Notes: generated by a model not told the origin, from the letters alone. Counted from the first letter of the stretch, positions 25,606 through 40,088 are shown. The stretch: 64,000 nt of DNA from CAINDZ01 sp964399195 (GCA_964399195.1 CAYNPY010000001.1:1-64000); one strand, 5' to 3'. A program made the numbers and translations.

Positions 25606-26828
25606 GCGTCCGCCGGCAGCCGGCGGATCACGACCACGCTGACGTCGTCGGCCAGCGGCGCGTCGCGGCCGAAGGCGCGCACCGCCGCGACGACCGCCTC
25701 GGCGATCTCCGGCGCCGGCCGCGCGCGCAGGCCGGCCAGCAGCTCCACCAGCCGCTCCCGCCCGAACTCGTGCAACTCGTCCTCGCCGCCGGGTCCCCGG
25801 GGATCGAGCCGCTCGGTGACGCCGTCGGTGTAGACCAGCAGCACGTCGCCGGGCTCCAGCGAGACGTAGCCGCGCCGGTAGACGGCGTCCGGCAGCGGCC
25901 CCAGCACCGGGCCGCAGGTCATCAGCTCGCGGACCTCGCCGTCGGCCTTCGCCAGCAGCGGCGGCGGGTGGCCGCCGTTGACGTAGACCAGGCTGCCGGT
26001 CGCCTCCAGCTCCCCGTAGAAGAGCGAGATGAAGCGGCTGGCCAGGCCGCCCTGGTTGATGACGCGGTTGAGCCGCGCGATGGTGGCGTTGATCTTCTCG
26101 CCCCGCGCCTGGCCCATGCGCATGCCGACCACGACGTCGCGCGCCTGCAGGGCCGCCGGCAGGCCGTGGCCGCTGGCGTCCGCCAGCAGGAACCCGATCG
26201 TGCCCGGCTCCACGTCCTGCAGGTCGTAGACGTCGCCGCCCACCTCGTCGGCCGGCAGGCTGGTGGCCGCCAGGTCGAAGCCCGGCAGCGACGGCAGGCA
26301 TCCCGGCAGCAGCGAATGCTGGATGCTTCGCGCCTGGCGCATCTGCGAGGCGAGGGCCAGCATGCGCAGCTTCAGGCCGACGGCGGCGCGGATCGTCTCG
26401 AGCAGGACCAGCAGGTCCTCCTCGCTGCCGTGGTGGCGGATGCTGAGGCTCAGGATGTAGTTCGGATCGCGGCCGACCAGGATCGCGGCCGAGTCCTCGT
26501 CCCCGAACTGCGACTCGACGGCCGGATCGAAGCCCGGCGAGCTGGGGGAGATGACCCACAGGCGGCGCCGCTCGATGTCGCGCACCACCTGGTAGTCCTT
26601 GCTGATCGTCTTGCCGGCCAGCGCGGCGCCCAGGCCGCCGACGCTCTCGATCAGGCAGTAGTCCTGCTTGCGCTCGCGGTAGAGGCGGCCGCTCGTGATG
26701 CCGAGCCGCTCCGCTGCGGGGTTGTTCACCAGGAGGTGGAGCACCTCGCGAAGCATCGCCTCGCCGCCGGCCGAGTCGTCGATGGTCCCGAGCAGCGTCT
26801 CCACGGTCCGATACAAGCGCTTGTGCAC
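25554..26828 (-). CDS. SpoIIE/RsbU-type PP2C serine phosphatase with GAF-like sensor domain
   Basis: A ~424-residue protein. Residues ~1-190 look like a sensor (GAF-like: RLGITSGRLYRERKQDYCLIESVG) joined by a helix (IRAAVGLKLRMLALASQMRQARSIQHSLLPG) to a PP2C domain. Metal-binding acids are seen in EVGGDVYDL, LADASGHGLPAAL, LLVYTDGVTERLD and PLADDVSVVVIRR. Such proteins dephosphorylate anti-sigma-factor antagonists in partner-switching pathways; no antagonist or kinase gene is adjacent. The GTG at 26828 has AAGGAC upstream; ATG at 26879 is an alternative start. It is divergent from moxR. Confidence 0.85.
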   Translation of the reverse strand: MHKRLYRTVETLLGTIDDSAGGEAMLREVLHLLVNNPAAERLGITSGRLYRERKQDYCLIESVGGLGAALAGKTISKDYQVVRDIERRRLWVISPSSPGFDPAVESQFGDEDSAAILVGRDPNYILSLSIRHHGSEEDLLVLLETIRAAVGLKLRMLALASQMRQARSIQHSLLPGCLPSLPGFDLAATSLPADEVGGDVYDLQDVEPGTIGFLLADASGHGLPAALQARDVVVGMRMGQARGEKINATIARLNRVINQGGLASRFISLFYGELEATGSLVYVNGGHPPPLLAKADGEVRELMTCGPVLGPLPDAVYRRGYVSLEPGDVLLVYTDGVTERLDPRGPGGEDELHEFGRERLVELLAGLRARPAPEIAEAVVAAVRAFGRDAPLADDVSVVVIRRLPADAYPPAGGLASLATGSRR

Positions 26829-26909
26829 GCGCCGCCGTCCTTCCCGGCGCGGAACCCGCGCCGTCGCCGAAGGTATCACCGGGCCGCCGCCCGGGCCAGC
26901 GCGAGGCAG

Positions 26910-26938
26910 TGGACGGGGATCGCCCGCGGCCTTATCGT
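26910..26938 (+). promoter_or_regulatory. Candidate promoter for the moxR operon
   Basis: TGGACG (26910-26915), a 17-base spacer, and TATCGT (26933-26938); each hexamer matches four of six consensus bases. It sits 46 bases before the moxR start codon in the divergent gap with the phosphatase gene. Confidence 0.4.
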
Positions 26939-26983
26939 CCCTGTCCCGGCCGCGTGCCCCCGGAACCCCGAAAGGACGACACC

Positions 26984-27963
<980 letters not shown>

Positions 27964-27967
<4 letters not shown>

Positions 27968-28860
27968 GCTCCCAGCTGCTGACCCCGGAACTGGCGGGGC
28001 AGCTCGGCCGGATCGACCTGGTGGCGCGGCTGGTCGTCGAGGGCTTCCTGCTGGGCCTCCACAAGAGCCCCTACCACGGCTTCTCGGCGGAGTTCGCCGA
28101 GTACCGGCAGTACATCCCCGGCGAGCCGGTGGCCAACATGGACTGGCGGGCCTACGCCAAGTCCGACCGGCACTACCTGAAGGTCTTCACCGAGGAGACG
28201 AACCTCCGCGCCACGATCCTGCTCGACTGCTCGGCGAGCATGGACTTCCGCGGCGACCAGCGGCGACCCGGCAAGAAGCGGTACGCCGCCTACCTCGCCG
28301 CGGCGCTCAGCTACCTCCTGCTGCGCCAGAACGACGCCGTGGGCCTGCTCACGTTCGACCAGGCGCCCCTGGTCTCGGTGCCGGCGCGCTCGCTGCGCCG
28401 GCAGTTCTTCCAGGTGCTGAAGGTGCTCGACGACCTGCCCCCCGGCACGGGCACGGACCTGGGCGCCGTGCTGCACCGCGTCGCCGAGCGCGTGCCGCGC
28501 CGGGGCTTGATCATCCTGTTGAGCGACCTGATGGACGACCCGGCGCGAATCATCGCGGGCCTCAAGCACTTCCGGCACCGCGGCCATGAGGTGATCGTGT
28601 TCCAGATCCTCGATCCCCGCGAGGTGGACCTCGATTATCGCGGCGAGGTCGAATTCGAGGCCCTCGAGCAGCCGGGACAGCGCGTGAGGCTGGAGCCCGC
28701 CCACCTCCGTGACGCCTATCGCGAGCGCTTCGAAGCGTGGCGCGCCGACCTGCGCCGCGAGTGCCGCCGCCAGCGTGTGGATCTGGTCGAGATCACGACC
28801 GACACCCCGTTCGCGCGGGGCCTGGGGGCCTACCTGCGCAAGCGCCGGCGGCTCTACTGA
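27964..28860 (+). CDS. DUF58 / von Willebrand A-like protein partner of MoxR
   Basis: A 298-residue cytoplasmic protein. It has the DUF58 signature HGFSAEFAEYRQYIPGEPV and NMDWRAYAKSDRHYLKVFTEE, then a VWA-like fold with a MIDAS-type ATILLDCSASMDF (Asp-x-Ser-x-Ser) and LIILLSDLMDDP. Proteins of this type accompany MoxR in the methanol dehydrogenase and BatABCDE systems. The start is GTG overlapping the moxR stop; the stop shares one base with the next ATG (TGATG), so the three genes are translationally coupled. Confidence 0.92.
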
Positions 28861-30980
28861 TGCCCCTGTCGTTCCTCAATCCCGGCCTGTTGCTGGGGGC
28901 GGTCGCGGCGGCGCTGCCGGTGGTGCTGCATTTCCTCAGCCGGCGTCGCGCGCGCCGCGAGCGCTTCAGCGATCTGCGCTTCCTCGAGCAGGCGCGCGCG
29001 GGGCAGGCGCGCGCGCTCGGCGTGCGGCGCTGGCTGCTGCTGCTGCTGCGCGTGCTGGCGCTGCTGCTGGTGGTCGTCGGCGCCGCGGGGCCGCGCTGGG
29101 GCGGCGTCGGCGGCTCCGGCGCGGCCGGCGGCGCCTACCTTCTGGTCGTCGACGCCAGCGCCAGCGCCGGCGCCCGGCGCGGAGCGGGCACCGTCCTGGA
29201 CGCCGTCCGCCAGGACGCCGCGGAACTCGTGCGCCGGCTCCCGTCGGGGGCCGCCGTCCAGGTCGTCGTCGCCGGCGGACTCCCGCAGGCCCTGTTCGGC
29301 GACTGGCTGCCGGCCGGCGAAGCGGTCGTCGCCGCGCTGGCCGACGTGCAGCCCACCGAAGGCGGATTCGAACTGGCGGCCGTGCTGCGCGAAGCCGCGC
29401 GCCAGGCGGTCCGCGCGCCGGGGGCCCCGGTCAACCTGGTGCTGCTGGGCGACCTCCAGGAGCCGGCAGCCGGTCCCGCCGCCGCCGAGGCGGCGCGCGC
29501 CCTGCGCGCCGCGCGCGAGGTGCGCGTGCTTCTGCGCGAGGTGGCGCCCGACCGCGGGGCCGGCGGCGGCGTCGTCGCGGTCCAGGCGCCGCGCCGGGCG
29601 CTGCGGCCCGGCGAGACGGCGATCGTCAGGGCGACCGTCGTGCCGGCGCGGGCGGGCCAGGTCTTCGCCCTCGAACTGGGCGGCCTGACGGTGGCCGAAG
29701 CCGTGGCCGCCGGGCCGGCCGGCCGCGCGGCGGAACTGGAGTTCGCCGTGGCGGCGCCGGGCCCCGGCCTGCACGCCGGCTGGGTGCGCACCGAGAGCGA
29801 CGTCATGGCCGCGGACGATCGGCGACCGTTCGTGCTGGCGGTGCCGCCCAGCCTGGGCGTCCTGGTCGTGCACGGCGCCGACCGGCCCGGCGACGGCCCG
29901 GGCGGGCGCGGCGGCTGGCGCTATCTGGCCCAGGCGCTGGCCCCGGGCGGGGCGCCCGGCCCGTTCACGGTGACCGCGCGCGCGAGCGACGAGGTGACCA
30001 GCGAGGCCGTGGCGCAGGCCGGGGTCGTGGCGCTGGTCGACCCGGGGCCGCTCGGGCGCGCCGGGCTGGACGCGCTCACGGCGCGACTGGCGGGCGGGGG
30101 CGGCGCGCTGCTCGCGGCCGGCGATCCGCTGGTCGTCGCGCACCTCGACCAGGTGCTGCTGCCTGCGCTCGGGCTGCCCGCGCCGGCGCCGGCCGCCTCG
30201 GCGCCGGGCGCCGGCGTCCACGCGCGCATCGTGGACGCCTCGCACCCGCTGCTGGCCGGACTGGACGCCGGCGCGCGCCGCGCGCTGGAGGACGTGCTCT
30301 GGCGGCGCTGGCTCGCGCACCGGGCCGACGGCTCGCGGGTCGTGCTGGAACTGGCCGGCGGCCAGCCGCTGCTGCTCGAGCGCGAGACCGGGTCCGGGCG
30401 CCTGGCGGTGCTGGCGTCCGACCTCAGCGACGACGCGGGCGACTTCGCGCGCAGCCCTCTGGCCGTGCCGCTGCTGCAGCGCACGTGCTCCTGGCTGGGC
30501 GGCGGCAGCGCCCAGGACGGCGCGGCGTCGACGCTGGTCGGCGAGCCGACCGGCGTGCGGCCGCGCCCGGGCGTGGCGCCGGCGGCGTTGGCGGCCGGGG
30601 TGGTGGCGGCCGGCCCGCGGCCCGGCTCCGGCGCCGCGGCGGAGCTGGAATGGCGCGACGGGTTGCCGTGGTTGACGGCCGGCGCGGCGGACCGCGCGGG
30701 TTTCGTCGCCTTCCTGGCCGGCTCCGACACCGTCGGGCTGGTCGCGGTCGGGGTGCCGCCGGACGAGACGCTGCGCCCCCGGGAGGGCGCCGACGGCTGG
30801 AGCCGCCGCCTGCGCGGCCTGGACCTGCCGGTCGCCGCTCCTCTGGCCGGCGACGGGCCCGACGCGCTGGCGGACGCGCTGGCCGGCCGGGACCTGGCGC
30901 CCTGGGCGTTCCTGCTGGCGGTCTGCCTGCTGGCGCTGGAACTCGCGGTCGGCGCCGGGCGCGCCCGGCGCGGGAGTTGA
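28860..30980 (+). CDS. BatA-domain membrane protein with VWA-like periplasmic region
   Basis: A 706-residue protein. The N-terminus has the BatA motif (MPLSFLNPGLLLGAVAAALP, VVLHFLSRRRARRERFSDLRFLE) and a second membrane segment (WLLLLLRVLALLLVVVGAAG). A large, Ala/Gly-rich periplasmic region contains a VWA-like strand VVDASASAG, in which the MIDAS residues are only partly kept. A final membrane helix (FLLAVCLLALELAVGAG) closes the protein. It completes a MoxR-DUF58-BatA cassette, known as an aerotolerance or envelope-stress module in Bacteroides and spirochaetes. Substrate unknown. Confidence 0.82.
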   Translation: MPLSFLNPGLLLGAVAAALPVVLHFLSRRRARRERFSDLRFLEQARAGQARALGVRRWLLLLLRVLALLLVVVGAAGPRWGGVGGSGAAGGAYLLVVDASASAGARRGAGTVLDAVRQDAAELVRRLPSGAAVQVVVAGGLPQALFGDWLPAGEAVVAALADVQPTEGGFELAAVLREAARQAVRAPGAPVNLVLLGDLQEPAAGPAAAEAARALRAAREVRVLLREVAPDRGAGGGVVAVQAPRRALRPGETAIVRATVVPARAGQVFALELGGLTVAEAVAAGPAGRAAELEFAVAAPGPGLHAGWVRTESDVMAADDRRPFVLAVPPSLGVLVVHGADRPGDGPGGRGGWRYLAQALAPGGAPGPFTVTARASDEVTSEAVAQAGVVALVDPGPLGRAGLDALTARLAGGGGALLAAGDPLVVAHLDQVLLPALGLPAPAPAASAPGAGVHARIVDASHPLLAGLDAGARRALEDVLWRRWLAHRADGSRVVLELAGGQPLLLERETGSGRLAVLASDLSDDAGDFARSPLAVPLLQRTCSWLGGGSAQDGAASTLVGEPTGVRPRPGVAPAALAAGVVAAGPRPGSGAAAELEWRDGLPWLTAGAADRAGFVAFLAGSDTVGLVAVGVPPDETLRPREGADGWSRRLRGLDLPVAAPLAGDGPDALADALAGRDLAPWAFLLAVCLLALELAVGAGRARRGS

Positions 30981-31095
30981 AATCGGGCCGATGCGCCCCC
31001 ATCTTGCCGGTGTGGCCGGCCCGTCGGCGCCGCCGCCGGACCGGCGGGCGCGGGCGCCCGCGCCGGTTACCGACCTCCCCGCGGCAGGTGCTGTC

Positions 31096-32001
31096 ATGTG
31101 GAACTACTCCGACAAGGTCATGGACCACTTCCTCAACCCGCGCAACGTGGGCGAGCTGCCGGACGCCGACGGCGTGGGCGAGGTGGGCTCCATGGCCTGC
31201 GGCGACGCCCTGCGGTTGAGCTTCCGGCTCGCGCCCGACGGACGGATCGCCGAGGCGAAGTTCCAGACCTTCGGCTGCGGCAGCGCCATCGCCTCCAGCA
31301 GCATCCTGACCGAGATGATCCGCGGCCTCACCCTCGAGGAGGCGTCGCGCGTCACCAACGAGGACATCGCGCGCGAACTGGGCGGCCTGCCGCGCGAGAA
31401 GATGCACTGCTCGGTGATGGGCCGCGAGGCGCTCGAGGCGGCGATGCTCGACTACTACCGCCGCCAGGGGCGCGAGGTGCCGTGCCACCTGCTGGTGGGC
31501 ACGTCGCTGCTCTGCCACTGCTACCAGGTGACGAAGGAGACGGTGCGCGAGGCGATCGAGCGGCACGGGCTCGAGAGCGTCGAGGACGTCACCCACCATA
31601 CGAAGGCCGGCGGCGGCTGCGGCGACTGCCACCACGAGATCGCCGACCTGCTGCGCGAGTACGCCGACCGGCAGGCCGCGGCGCCGGCCGGCGCGCCGGG
31701 CCGGCTCGTGGAACTGGCGCCGCTGGCGCCGCGCGGCGCGCCCGGCCCGGACCATGACCCCGCCGATGCGGAGATCGTCGGGCGCATCGCGGACCTGCTG
31801 GAAGCGGAGATCGCCCCGGCGCTCCGTGGCGACGGCGGCGACATCGAGTTCGTCCGTTACCGCGACCTGCGCGTCCACGTGCGGCTGACGGGCAACTGCG
31901 CCGCCTGCCGCTCGTCGGCGGTCACGATCGGCGGGCTGGTCGAGCCGCGCCTGCGCGAGTTCGTCGACCCGCGCCTCGTCGTGGTCGAGGTGGACCGGTG
32001 A
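31096..32001 (+). CDS. nifU: NifU-type Fe-S cluster scaffold protein (three-domain)
   Basis: A 301-residue scaffold on which Fe-S clusters are assembled. Order of domains: IscU-like with Cys35, Cys61 and Cys105; a central BFD-like [2Fe-2S] domain with Cys140, Cys142, Cys175 and Cys178; and a C-terminal NFU domain with CAAC (268-271) after GDGGDIEF. This three-domain architecture is that of nitrogen-fixing bacteria and Helicobacter-like lineages. No nif structural gene is present here, so it is probably the housekeeping system. The TGA overlaps the nifS start. The ribosome site (GCAGG) is weak. Confidence 0.95.
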   Translation: MWNYSDKVMDHFLNPRNVGELPDADGVGEVGSMACGDALRLSFRLAPDGRIAEAKFQTFGCGSAIASSSILTEMIRGLTLEEASRVTNEDIARELGGLPREKMHCSVMGREALEAAMLDYYRRQGREVPCHLLVGTSLLCHCYQVTKETVREAIERHGLESVEDVTHHTKAGGGCGDCHHEIADLLREYADRQAAAPAGAPGRLVELAPLAPRGAPGPDHDPADAEIVGRIADLLEAEIAPALRGDGGDIEFVRYRDLRVHVRLTGNCAACRSSAVTIGGLVEPRLREFVDPRLVVVEVDR

Positions 32002-33230
32002 TGAGCGACACGCCGCGTCCCCCGAGCCTCCTGGACGGATTGCCGCCGCGGCCGCCGGCCGGCGTCTACTTCGACAACAACGCGACGACGCCCGTCGCGC
32101 CGGAAGTCGTGGCCAGGATGGTGCCGCTGCTGAGCGAGCACTACGGCAACCCGTCCAGCATGCACTCGTTCGGCGCCCGCGCCGGCGACGAGGTGGCGCG
32201 CGCGCGGGAGAAGGTCGCCGCGCTGCTCGGCGCCGCGCAGCCGGGCGAGATCGTCTTCACCAGCGGCGGCTCCGAGAGCGACAACCTGGCCATCGTCGGC
32301 ACGCTGCACGCGCATCCGGACAAGCGGCACCTGGTCACGACCGCGGTCGAGCACCCGGCCGTGCTGGGCCTGTGCCGCGAGCTGCAGAAGCGCCACGGCT
32401 ACGACGTGACGTTCCTCGGCGTCGACGGCGCCGGCCGCCTGGACCCGGCGCAGGTGGCCGCCGCGCTGCGGCCGGACACGGCGCTCGTCTCGGTGATGAT
32501 GGCGAACAACGAGACCGGCGTGCTGTTCGACATCGAGGCGATCGGGCGCGTGGTCAAGGAGCGCGGCGTGGTCTTCCACGTCGACGGCGTCCAGGCCGTC
32601 GGCAAGCTGCCGCTGGACCTCGAGCGCTCGCCCGTCGACCTGTTCGCCGTCTCCGGCCACAAGCTGCACGCCGCGAAGGGCGTCGGCGCGCTCTACGTGC
32701 GGCGCGGCACCAAGCTGCGGCCCCTGATCGTCGGCGGACACCAGGAGCGCGGCCGGCGCGCGGGCACCGAGAACGTGGCCGCCATCGCCGGCCTGGGCGT
32801 GGCCTGCGACCTGGCGGCCGCCGGCCTCGCGGTCGAGGACGTCCAGGTCAGGCGCCTGCGCGACCGGCTCGAGCAGGGCCTGCTGGCGGCGATCCCCGAC
32901 TGCCAGGCCAACGGCGACCCGGCGCAGCGGCTGCCGAACACGACCAACATCAGCTTCCGTTACATCGAGGGCGAGGGCATCCTGCTCCTGCTGGACCGCG
33001 CGGGCGTGGCCGCCAGCAGCGGCTCGGCCTGCACCAGCGGCAGCCTCGAGCCCTCGCACGTGCTGCGCGCGATGGGCCTGCCGTTCACGCTGACCCACGG
33101 CTCGATCCGCTTCTCGCTGTCGCGCTACAACACCGAGGCCGAGGTCGACTACGTCCTGGCCGTGCTGCCGCGGATCGTCGAGCGCCTGCGGGCGATCACC
33201 CCGTTCAACGAGCAGAGGGCCACCTTCTGA
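32001..33230 (+). CDS. nifS: Cysteine desulfurase, NifS type
   Basis: PLP enzyme that takes sulphur from cysteine and delivers it to NifU. About 409 residues. The N-terminal VYFDNNATTPVAPEVV, the PLP Lys in FAVSGHKLHAAKG and the catalytic Cys loop SSGSACTSGSLEPSHVLRAMG are present. The loop reads in NifS style and agrees with the preceding three-domain NifU. ATG at 32001 overlaps the nifU stop (TGATG); an in-frame GTG begins three bases earlier. Mfd follows after 33 bases, so the genes may share a transcript. Confidence 0.96.
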   Translation: MSDTPRPPSLLDGLPPRPPAGVYFDNNATTPVAPEVVARMVPLLSEHYGNPSSMHSFGARAGDEVARAREKVAALLGAAQPGEIVFTSGGSESDNLAIVGTLHAHPDKRHLVTTAVEHPAVLGLCRELQKRHGYDVTFLGVDGAGRLDPAQVAAALRPDTALVSVMMANNETGVLFDIEAIGRVVKERGVVFHVDGVQAVGKLPLDLERSPVDLFAVSGHKLHAAKGVGALYVRRGTKLRPLIVGGHQERGRRAGTENVAAIAGLGVACDLAAAGLAVEDVQVRRLRDRLEQGLLAAIPDCQANGDPAQRLPNTTNISFRYIEGEGILLLLDRAGVAASSGSACTSGSLEPSHVLRAMGLPFTLTHGSIRFSLSRYNTEAEVDYVLAVLPRIVERLRAITPFNEQRATF

Positions 33231-33263
33231 ACCAGGGGCCGCCGCCGCGCGCCCGGAAGGAAC

Positions 33264-36818
<3,555 letters not shown>

Positions 36819-36865
36819 CCGGCCGGGCCTTCCCACAATCGTACCGGCGTTGCCAAGGAGTCCCC

Positions 36866-38725
36866 ATGCGTTCGTTGCGTCTTACCGTGTCCGTCCCGCC
36901 GCGGATCCAGCCGCTGGTGGCGCCGTTCTTCCTGGCGGCGGCCCTCGCGGCGGTCCTGCTGGCCGCCGCCGGCTGCGGCGGCAAGGGCAAGGAGTTGTCG
37001 CCGGACACCGTTCTGGCCAAGGTCGGCGAAACGAAGATCACGGTCGGCTACTACGAGAAGAAGCTCGGCCGCCTGCACCCGGTCGACCTGCCCCGCGACG
37101 ACGCCGGCAACACCCTGGACACCGCGCAGATGCCCGGCAAGCGCAAGTTCCTCGACACCATCATCAACAAGGACGTGATGGTGGAGGTCGCGACGCAGCT
37201 CGGGTTCCTCGAGGACGCGCAGATCGACTACGCCCGCAAGACCCTCATCTCGAACGAGGCGGTGGGCGCGGCCCGCAAGCGCTTCGTCGACGAGCCGGCC
37301 TCGAAGTTCACCGAGGAGGACGTCCAGAAGTTCTACGAGAAGTTCGGCACCGTGCGCCACTGCCGCTACTTCATCACGAACACGCTGGAGGACGCCCGCC
37401 GCGGGCGCGAGAAGGCCCTGGCGGGCGCGGACTGGGCCGACCTCTGGAACGAGTTCCACGCCGGGCTCACCGGGCCGACGATCAGCTACGAGATCGATCT
37501 GCACTACGGGCGTTTCATCACCTCGTTCGAGGACCCGATCTTCGCGGCCAAGATCGGCGACATCACCGAGCCGGTGCAGAGCACCTACGGCTGGTGGGTC
37601 GTGAAGATCGACGGCGAGGACCAGGCCGAGCGGCCGCCGCTCGAGGAGGCCCGGCAGCGCATCGAGGCCTCGATCATCAGCCGCAACCAGATGCGCCTGA
37701 TCGACGCCTTCAAGGCCGAGATCCGCCGCAAGCACGACATGTACATCCGCGAGGACGCTCTGGTGAAGGCGTACGCCGGCCTGCCGCGCGACGAGGAGAT
37801 GTTCTATCCCGGCACCAAGGATCCGGTCAGGCGCGAGGACCTGAAGCCGCTGGCTCTGGAGCCGGCGGACTACGACATGGACTTCTACGGCTACACGGTC
37901 AAGGGCGAACCGCGCAAATACACGCTGGGCGACTTCAAGGCGGCCTACGACCGCATGAGCGTCTTCGAGCGTCCCAAGTGGGCCGAGATGGTCGGCGGCC
38001 TGCGCACCAAGATCACCGACGAGATCGACCGCGCGCTGCTCAACTTCGACGCCCAGGATCGCGGCCTGGACAAGGATCCGGAGGTGCTCGCGGCCGTGGA
38101 CGAGCGCATTGACGAGATGCTCGTGGGCAAGCTCTTCGACGAGGGCGTGCACTACGACGAGGTCGTGTCGCCCGCGGCGCTCGACTCCGCCTGGGCGCTG
38201 CTCAAGGGCGACTACAACCTGCCGGAGACCCGCTCGGGCAAGCGCATTCTCGTCGCGGATCAGACGCAGGCGGACAAGGCCCACGCCGCTCTCGAGGCGG
38301 GCGAGCCCTGGCGGCGCGTGCTCAACACCTACGGCAGCGACGAGGCGGACAAGGCGCTGAACGGCAAGCTGGGCCCGATCCGCGCGGACGCGCAGGGCCC
38401 CGAGCACGACGCCCTGTTCAGCCTGCAGCCCGGCCAATACAGCACGCCGCGCCGGCTCGACGACGGTCGTTACTCGATCGTGATGCTGGAGGAGATCGCC
38501 GCGCCGCGCAGCCAGGAGCTGGCCGAGGTGGCCGACGCCGTCGTCACGCGCATCCGGAACAAGCGCGAGGAGATGGCGTTCCGCGCGGCACTGGACGGCT
38601 GGAAGCAGAAGGTCAAGATCGAGGTCTTCGAGGACCGTCTGGCCAAGACCCGCTCGTGGGAGGAACTGGTCGATGCAGCGAAGCAGGGCAAGCAGCCGCC
38701 CGGCGCCACCCCCGCGGGTGGCTGA
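36866..38725 (+). CDS. Lipoprotein with PpiC-type peptidyl-prolyl isomerase domains
   Basis: A 619-residue periplasmic chaperone-like protein. The signal (FFLAAALAAVLLAAAGC) ends with a lipobox Cys near residue 34, followed by GGKGKELSPDTVLAKVGETKITVGYYE, the SurA/PrsA N-domain pattern. A PpiC-like segment lies around residues 165-265 (HCRYFITNTLEDARRGREKA ... GDITEPVQSTYGWWVVKIDG); a second, weaker one is near residues 475-555 (LGPIRADAQGPEH ... SLQPGQYSTPRRL). AAGGAG is five bases from the ATG. It overlaps the SurA-like gene by 53 bases. Likely role: folding of exported or outer-membrane proteins. Confidence 0.85.
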   Translation: MRSLRLTVSVPPRIQPLVAPFFLAAALAAVLLAAAGCGGKGKELSPDTVLAKVGETKITVGYYEKKLGRLHPVDLPRDDAGNTLDTAQMPGKRKFLDTIINKDVMVEVATQLGFLEDAQIDYARKTLISNEAVGAARKRFVDEPASKFTEEDVQKFYEKFGTVRHCRYFITNTLEDARRGREKALAGADWADLWNEFHAGLTGPTISYEIDLHYGRFITSFEDPIFAAKIGDITEPVQSTYGWWVVKIDGEDQAERPPLEEARQRIEASIISRNQMRLIDAFKAEIRRKHDMYIREDALVKAYAGLPRDEEMFYPGTKDPVRREDLKPLALEPADYDMDFYGYTVKGEPRKYTLGDFKAAYDRMSVFERPKWAEMVGGLRTKITDEIDRALLNFDAQDRGLDKDPEVLAAVDERIDEMLVGKLFDEGVHYDEVVSPAALDSAWALLKGDYNLPETRSGKRILVADQTQADKAHAALEAGEPWRRVLNTYGSDEADKALNGKLGPIRADAQGPEHDALFSLQPGQYSTPRRLDDGRYSIVMLEEIAAPRSQELAEVADAVVTRIRNKREEMAFRAALDGWKQKVKIEVFEDRLAKTRSWEELVDAAKQGKQPPGATPAGG

Positions 38726-40088
38726 CGGGGCGCGGGCCGGCGGGGTGGTCGGGGCCGTTTTCGGCGCGGGCGCGCTCGCCGGCGCGCCGGCGGCGCCGGC
38801 TCAGGAAGCCGAGCCGGCCGCGGCGACGCCGCCCGCGACCCCGGCGGAGGCGCCGACGCCGGTGCTGGTCGACCGGATCGTGGCGATCGTGGACGAGGAG
38901 CCGATCCTCCAGAGCGACCTCGAGCGCGAGACCGAGTTGTACCGGCTCGAACGCCAGTACGCCGGCCAGCCCGTGGCCGACGATCCGGCCGTGGTGCGCC
39001 GGGAGATTCTCGACCGGCTGATCGAGAGCAAGCTCATCATCGCCGCGGCCAAGCAGGCCGACATGAGCGTCGACCCGGAAGCCGTCTCCGGCAGCGTCGA
39101 CCAGAAGATCCGTCAGTTCGACGAGCACTTCGGCGGCCGCGAAGCGTTCGAGCGCGAGCTGGCGCGCGCAGGCATGACCCTGGCCGACTACCGCGCGCGC
39201 ATGGCCGCCCAGCTGCGCGACCAGCAGTACCTGCGCCTGGTCGTGGGCAAGTTCATCCGGCCGGACATCGAGGTGCTCGAGAACGAGGTGCGGGACTACT
39301 ACCTGGCGAACCTCGCCGAGATGCCCGCCGAGCCCGACAGCCTGACCATCGCCGACATCCTGGTGCCCGTGCAGCCGTCGGTCGAGGCGCGTCGTCGCGT
39401 GCAGGAGAAGGTGGAGCGCATCCAGGCCGACCTGAAGGGCGGCCTGCCCTTCGCCGACGCGGCGCGGCGCCATTCCGAGGACGCGGCCGCCGCGCGCGGC
39501 GGCCTGGTCGGTGCGGTCGGCAGGGAGGACCTCTACGACGCGGGCCTGGCGCGGGCAGTGTTCGCGCTCGCGGCCGGTCAGGTGAGCGAGCCTGTGGTGA
39601 CCCCGCGGGGCGTGCACCTGGTGCGCGTGGACGAGGTGCGCGGTGACGGCAAGCGCGTCATCAGCCAGATCTTCCTGCCGGTCAGCGCCACCGAGCAGGA
39701 CGTGGCGGCGGCGCGAGCGCAGGCCGACGCGGCGCGGGCGCGCGTGACCGGCGGCGAGTCGTTCGCGCTGGTTGCCTCCGAGGTCAGCGCCGATCTGGCT
39801 TCGGCCCGCAACGGCGGCGTCCTGGGCACGTTCCGGCTGGAGGACCTGAGCGAGACCTTCCAGGCGGCGCTGGCCGATCTGCCGGAAGGCGCGGTCAGCG
39901 AGCCCGTGCTGACGACCGCCGGCTGGTACGTGTTCAAGGTGCTCGCGCGCAAGCCGGGCCACATGTACACCTACGAGGAACTGTCGGAGCAGCTGCGGCA
40001 GGCGGTCGAATCGCAGAAGATCGAGGCGGCGCTCACCGAGTACGTCAAGGGCCTGCGCAAGCGCTTCTTCATCGAAGAGAAGAGCTGA
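38673..40088 (+). CDS. surA: SurA-like periplasmic peptidyl-prolyl isomerase/chaperone
   Basis: A 471-residue chaperone for outer-membrane proteins. After a weakly hydrophobic signal (about residues 20-43, ending APA-Q) comes the SurA N-domain: VDRIVAIVDEEPILQSDLERE and RREILDRLIESKLIIAAAKQ. Two parvulin domains follow: residues ~235-335 (IADILVPVQPS ... GQVSEPVVTPRGVHLVRVDE) and ~340-440 (ISQIFLPVSA ... GAVSEPVLTTAGWYVFKVL). The ATG at 38673 lies within the end of the previous gene with GGAGG eight bases upstream. The gene ends convergently, overlapping the glycosyltransferase stop by 20 bases. Confidence 0.88.
   Translation: MQRSRASSRPAPPPRVADGARAGGVVGAVFGAGALAGAPAAPAQEAEPAAATPPATPAEAPTPVLVDRIVAIVDEEPILQSDLERETELYRLERQYAGQPVADDPAVVRREILDRLIESKLIIAAAKQADMSVDPEAVSGSVDQKIRQFDEHFGGREAFERELARAGMTLADYRARMAAQLRDQQYLRLVVGKFIRPDIEVLENEVRDYYLANLAEMPAEPDSLTIADILVPVQPSVEARRRVQEKVERIQADLKGGLPFADAARRHSEDAAAARGGLVGAVGREDLYDAGLARAVFALAAGQVSEPVVTPRGVHLVRVDEVRGDGKRVISQIFLPVSATEQDVAAARAQADAARARVTGGESFALVASEVSADLASARNGGVLGTFRLEDLSETFQAALADLPEGAVSEPVLTTAGWYVFKVLARKPGHMYTYEELSEQLRQAVESQKIEAALTEYVKGLRKRFFIEEKS

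Noticed and set aside
31047..31064. 18-base perfect palindrome upstream of nifU
   Set aside because: It consists only of G and C in a region of nearly pure GC, where such symmetry arises often; there is no nearby promoter to make it an operator.
31096..33230. Nitrogen-fixation cluster
   Set aside because: NifU and NifS occur alone next to mfd; no nifHDK, nifB or related genes are in the window.
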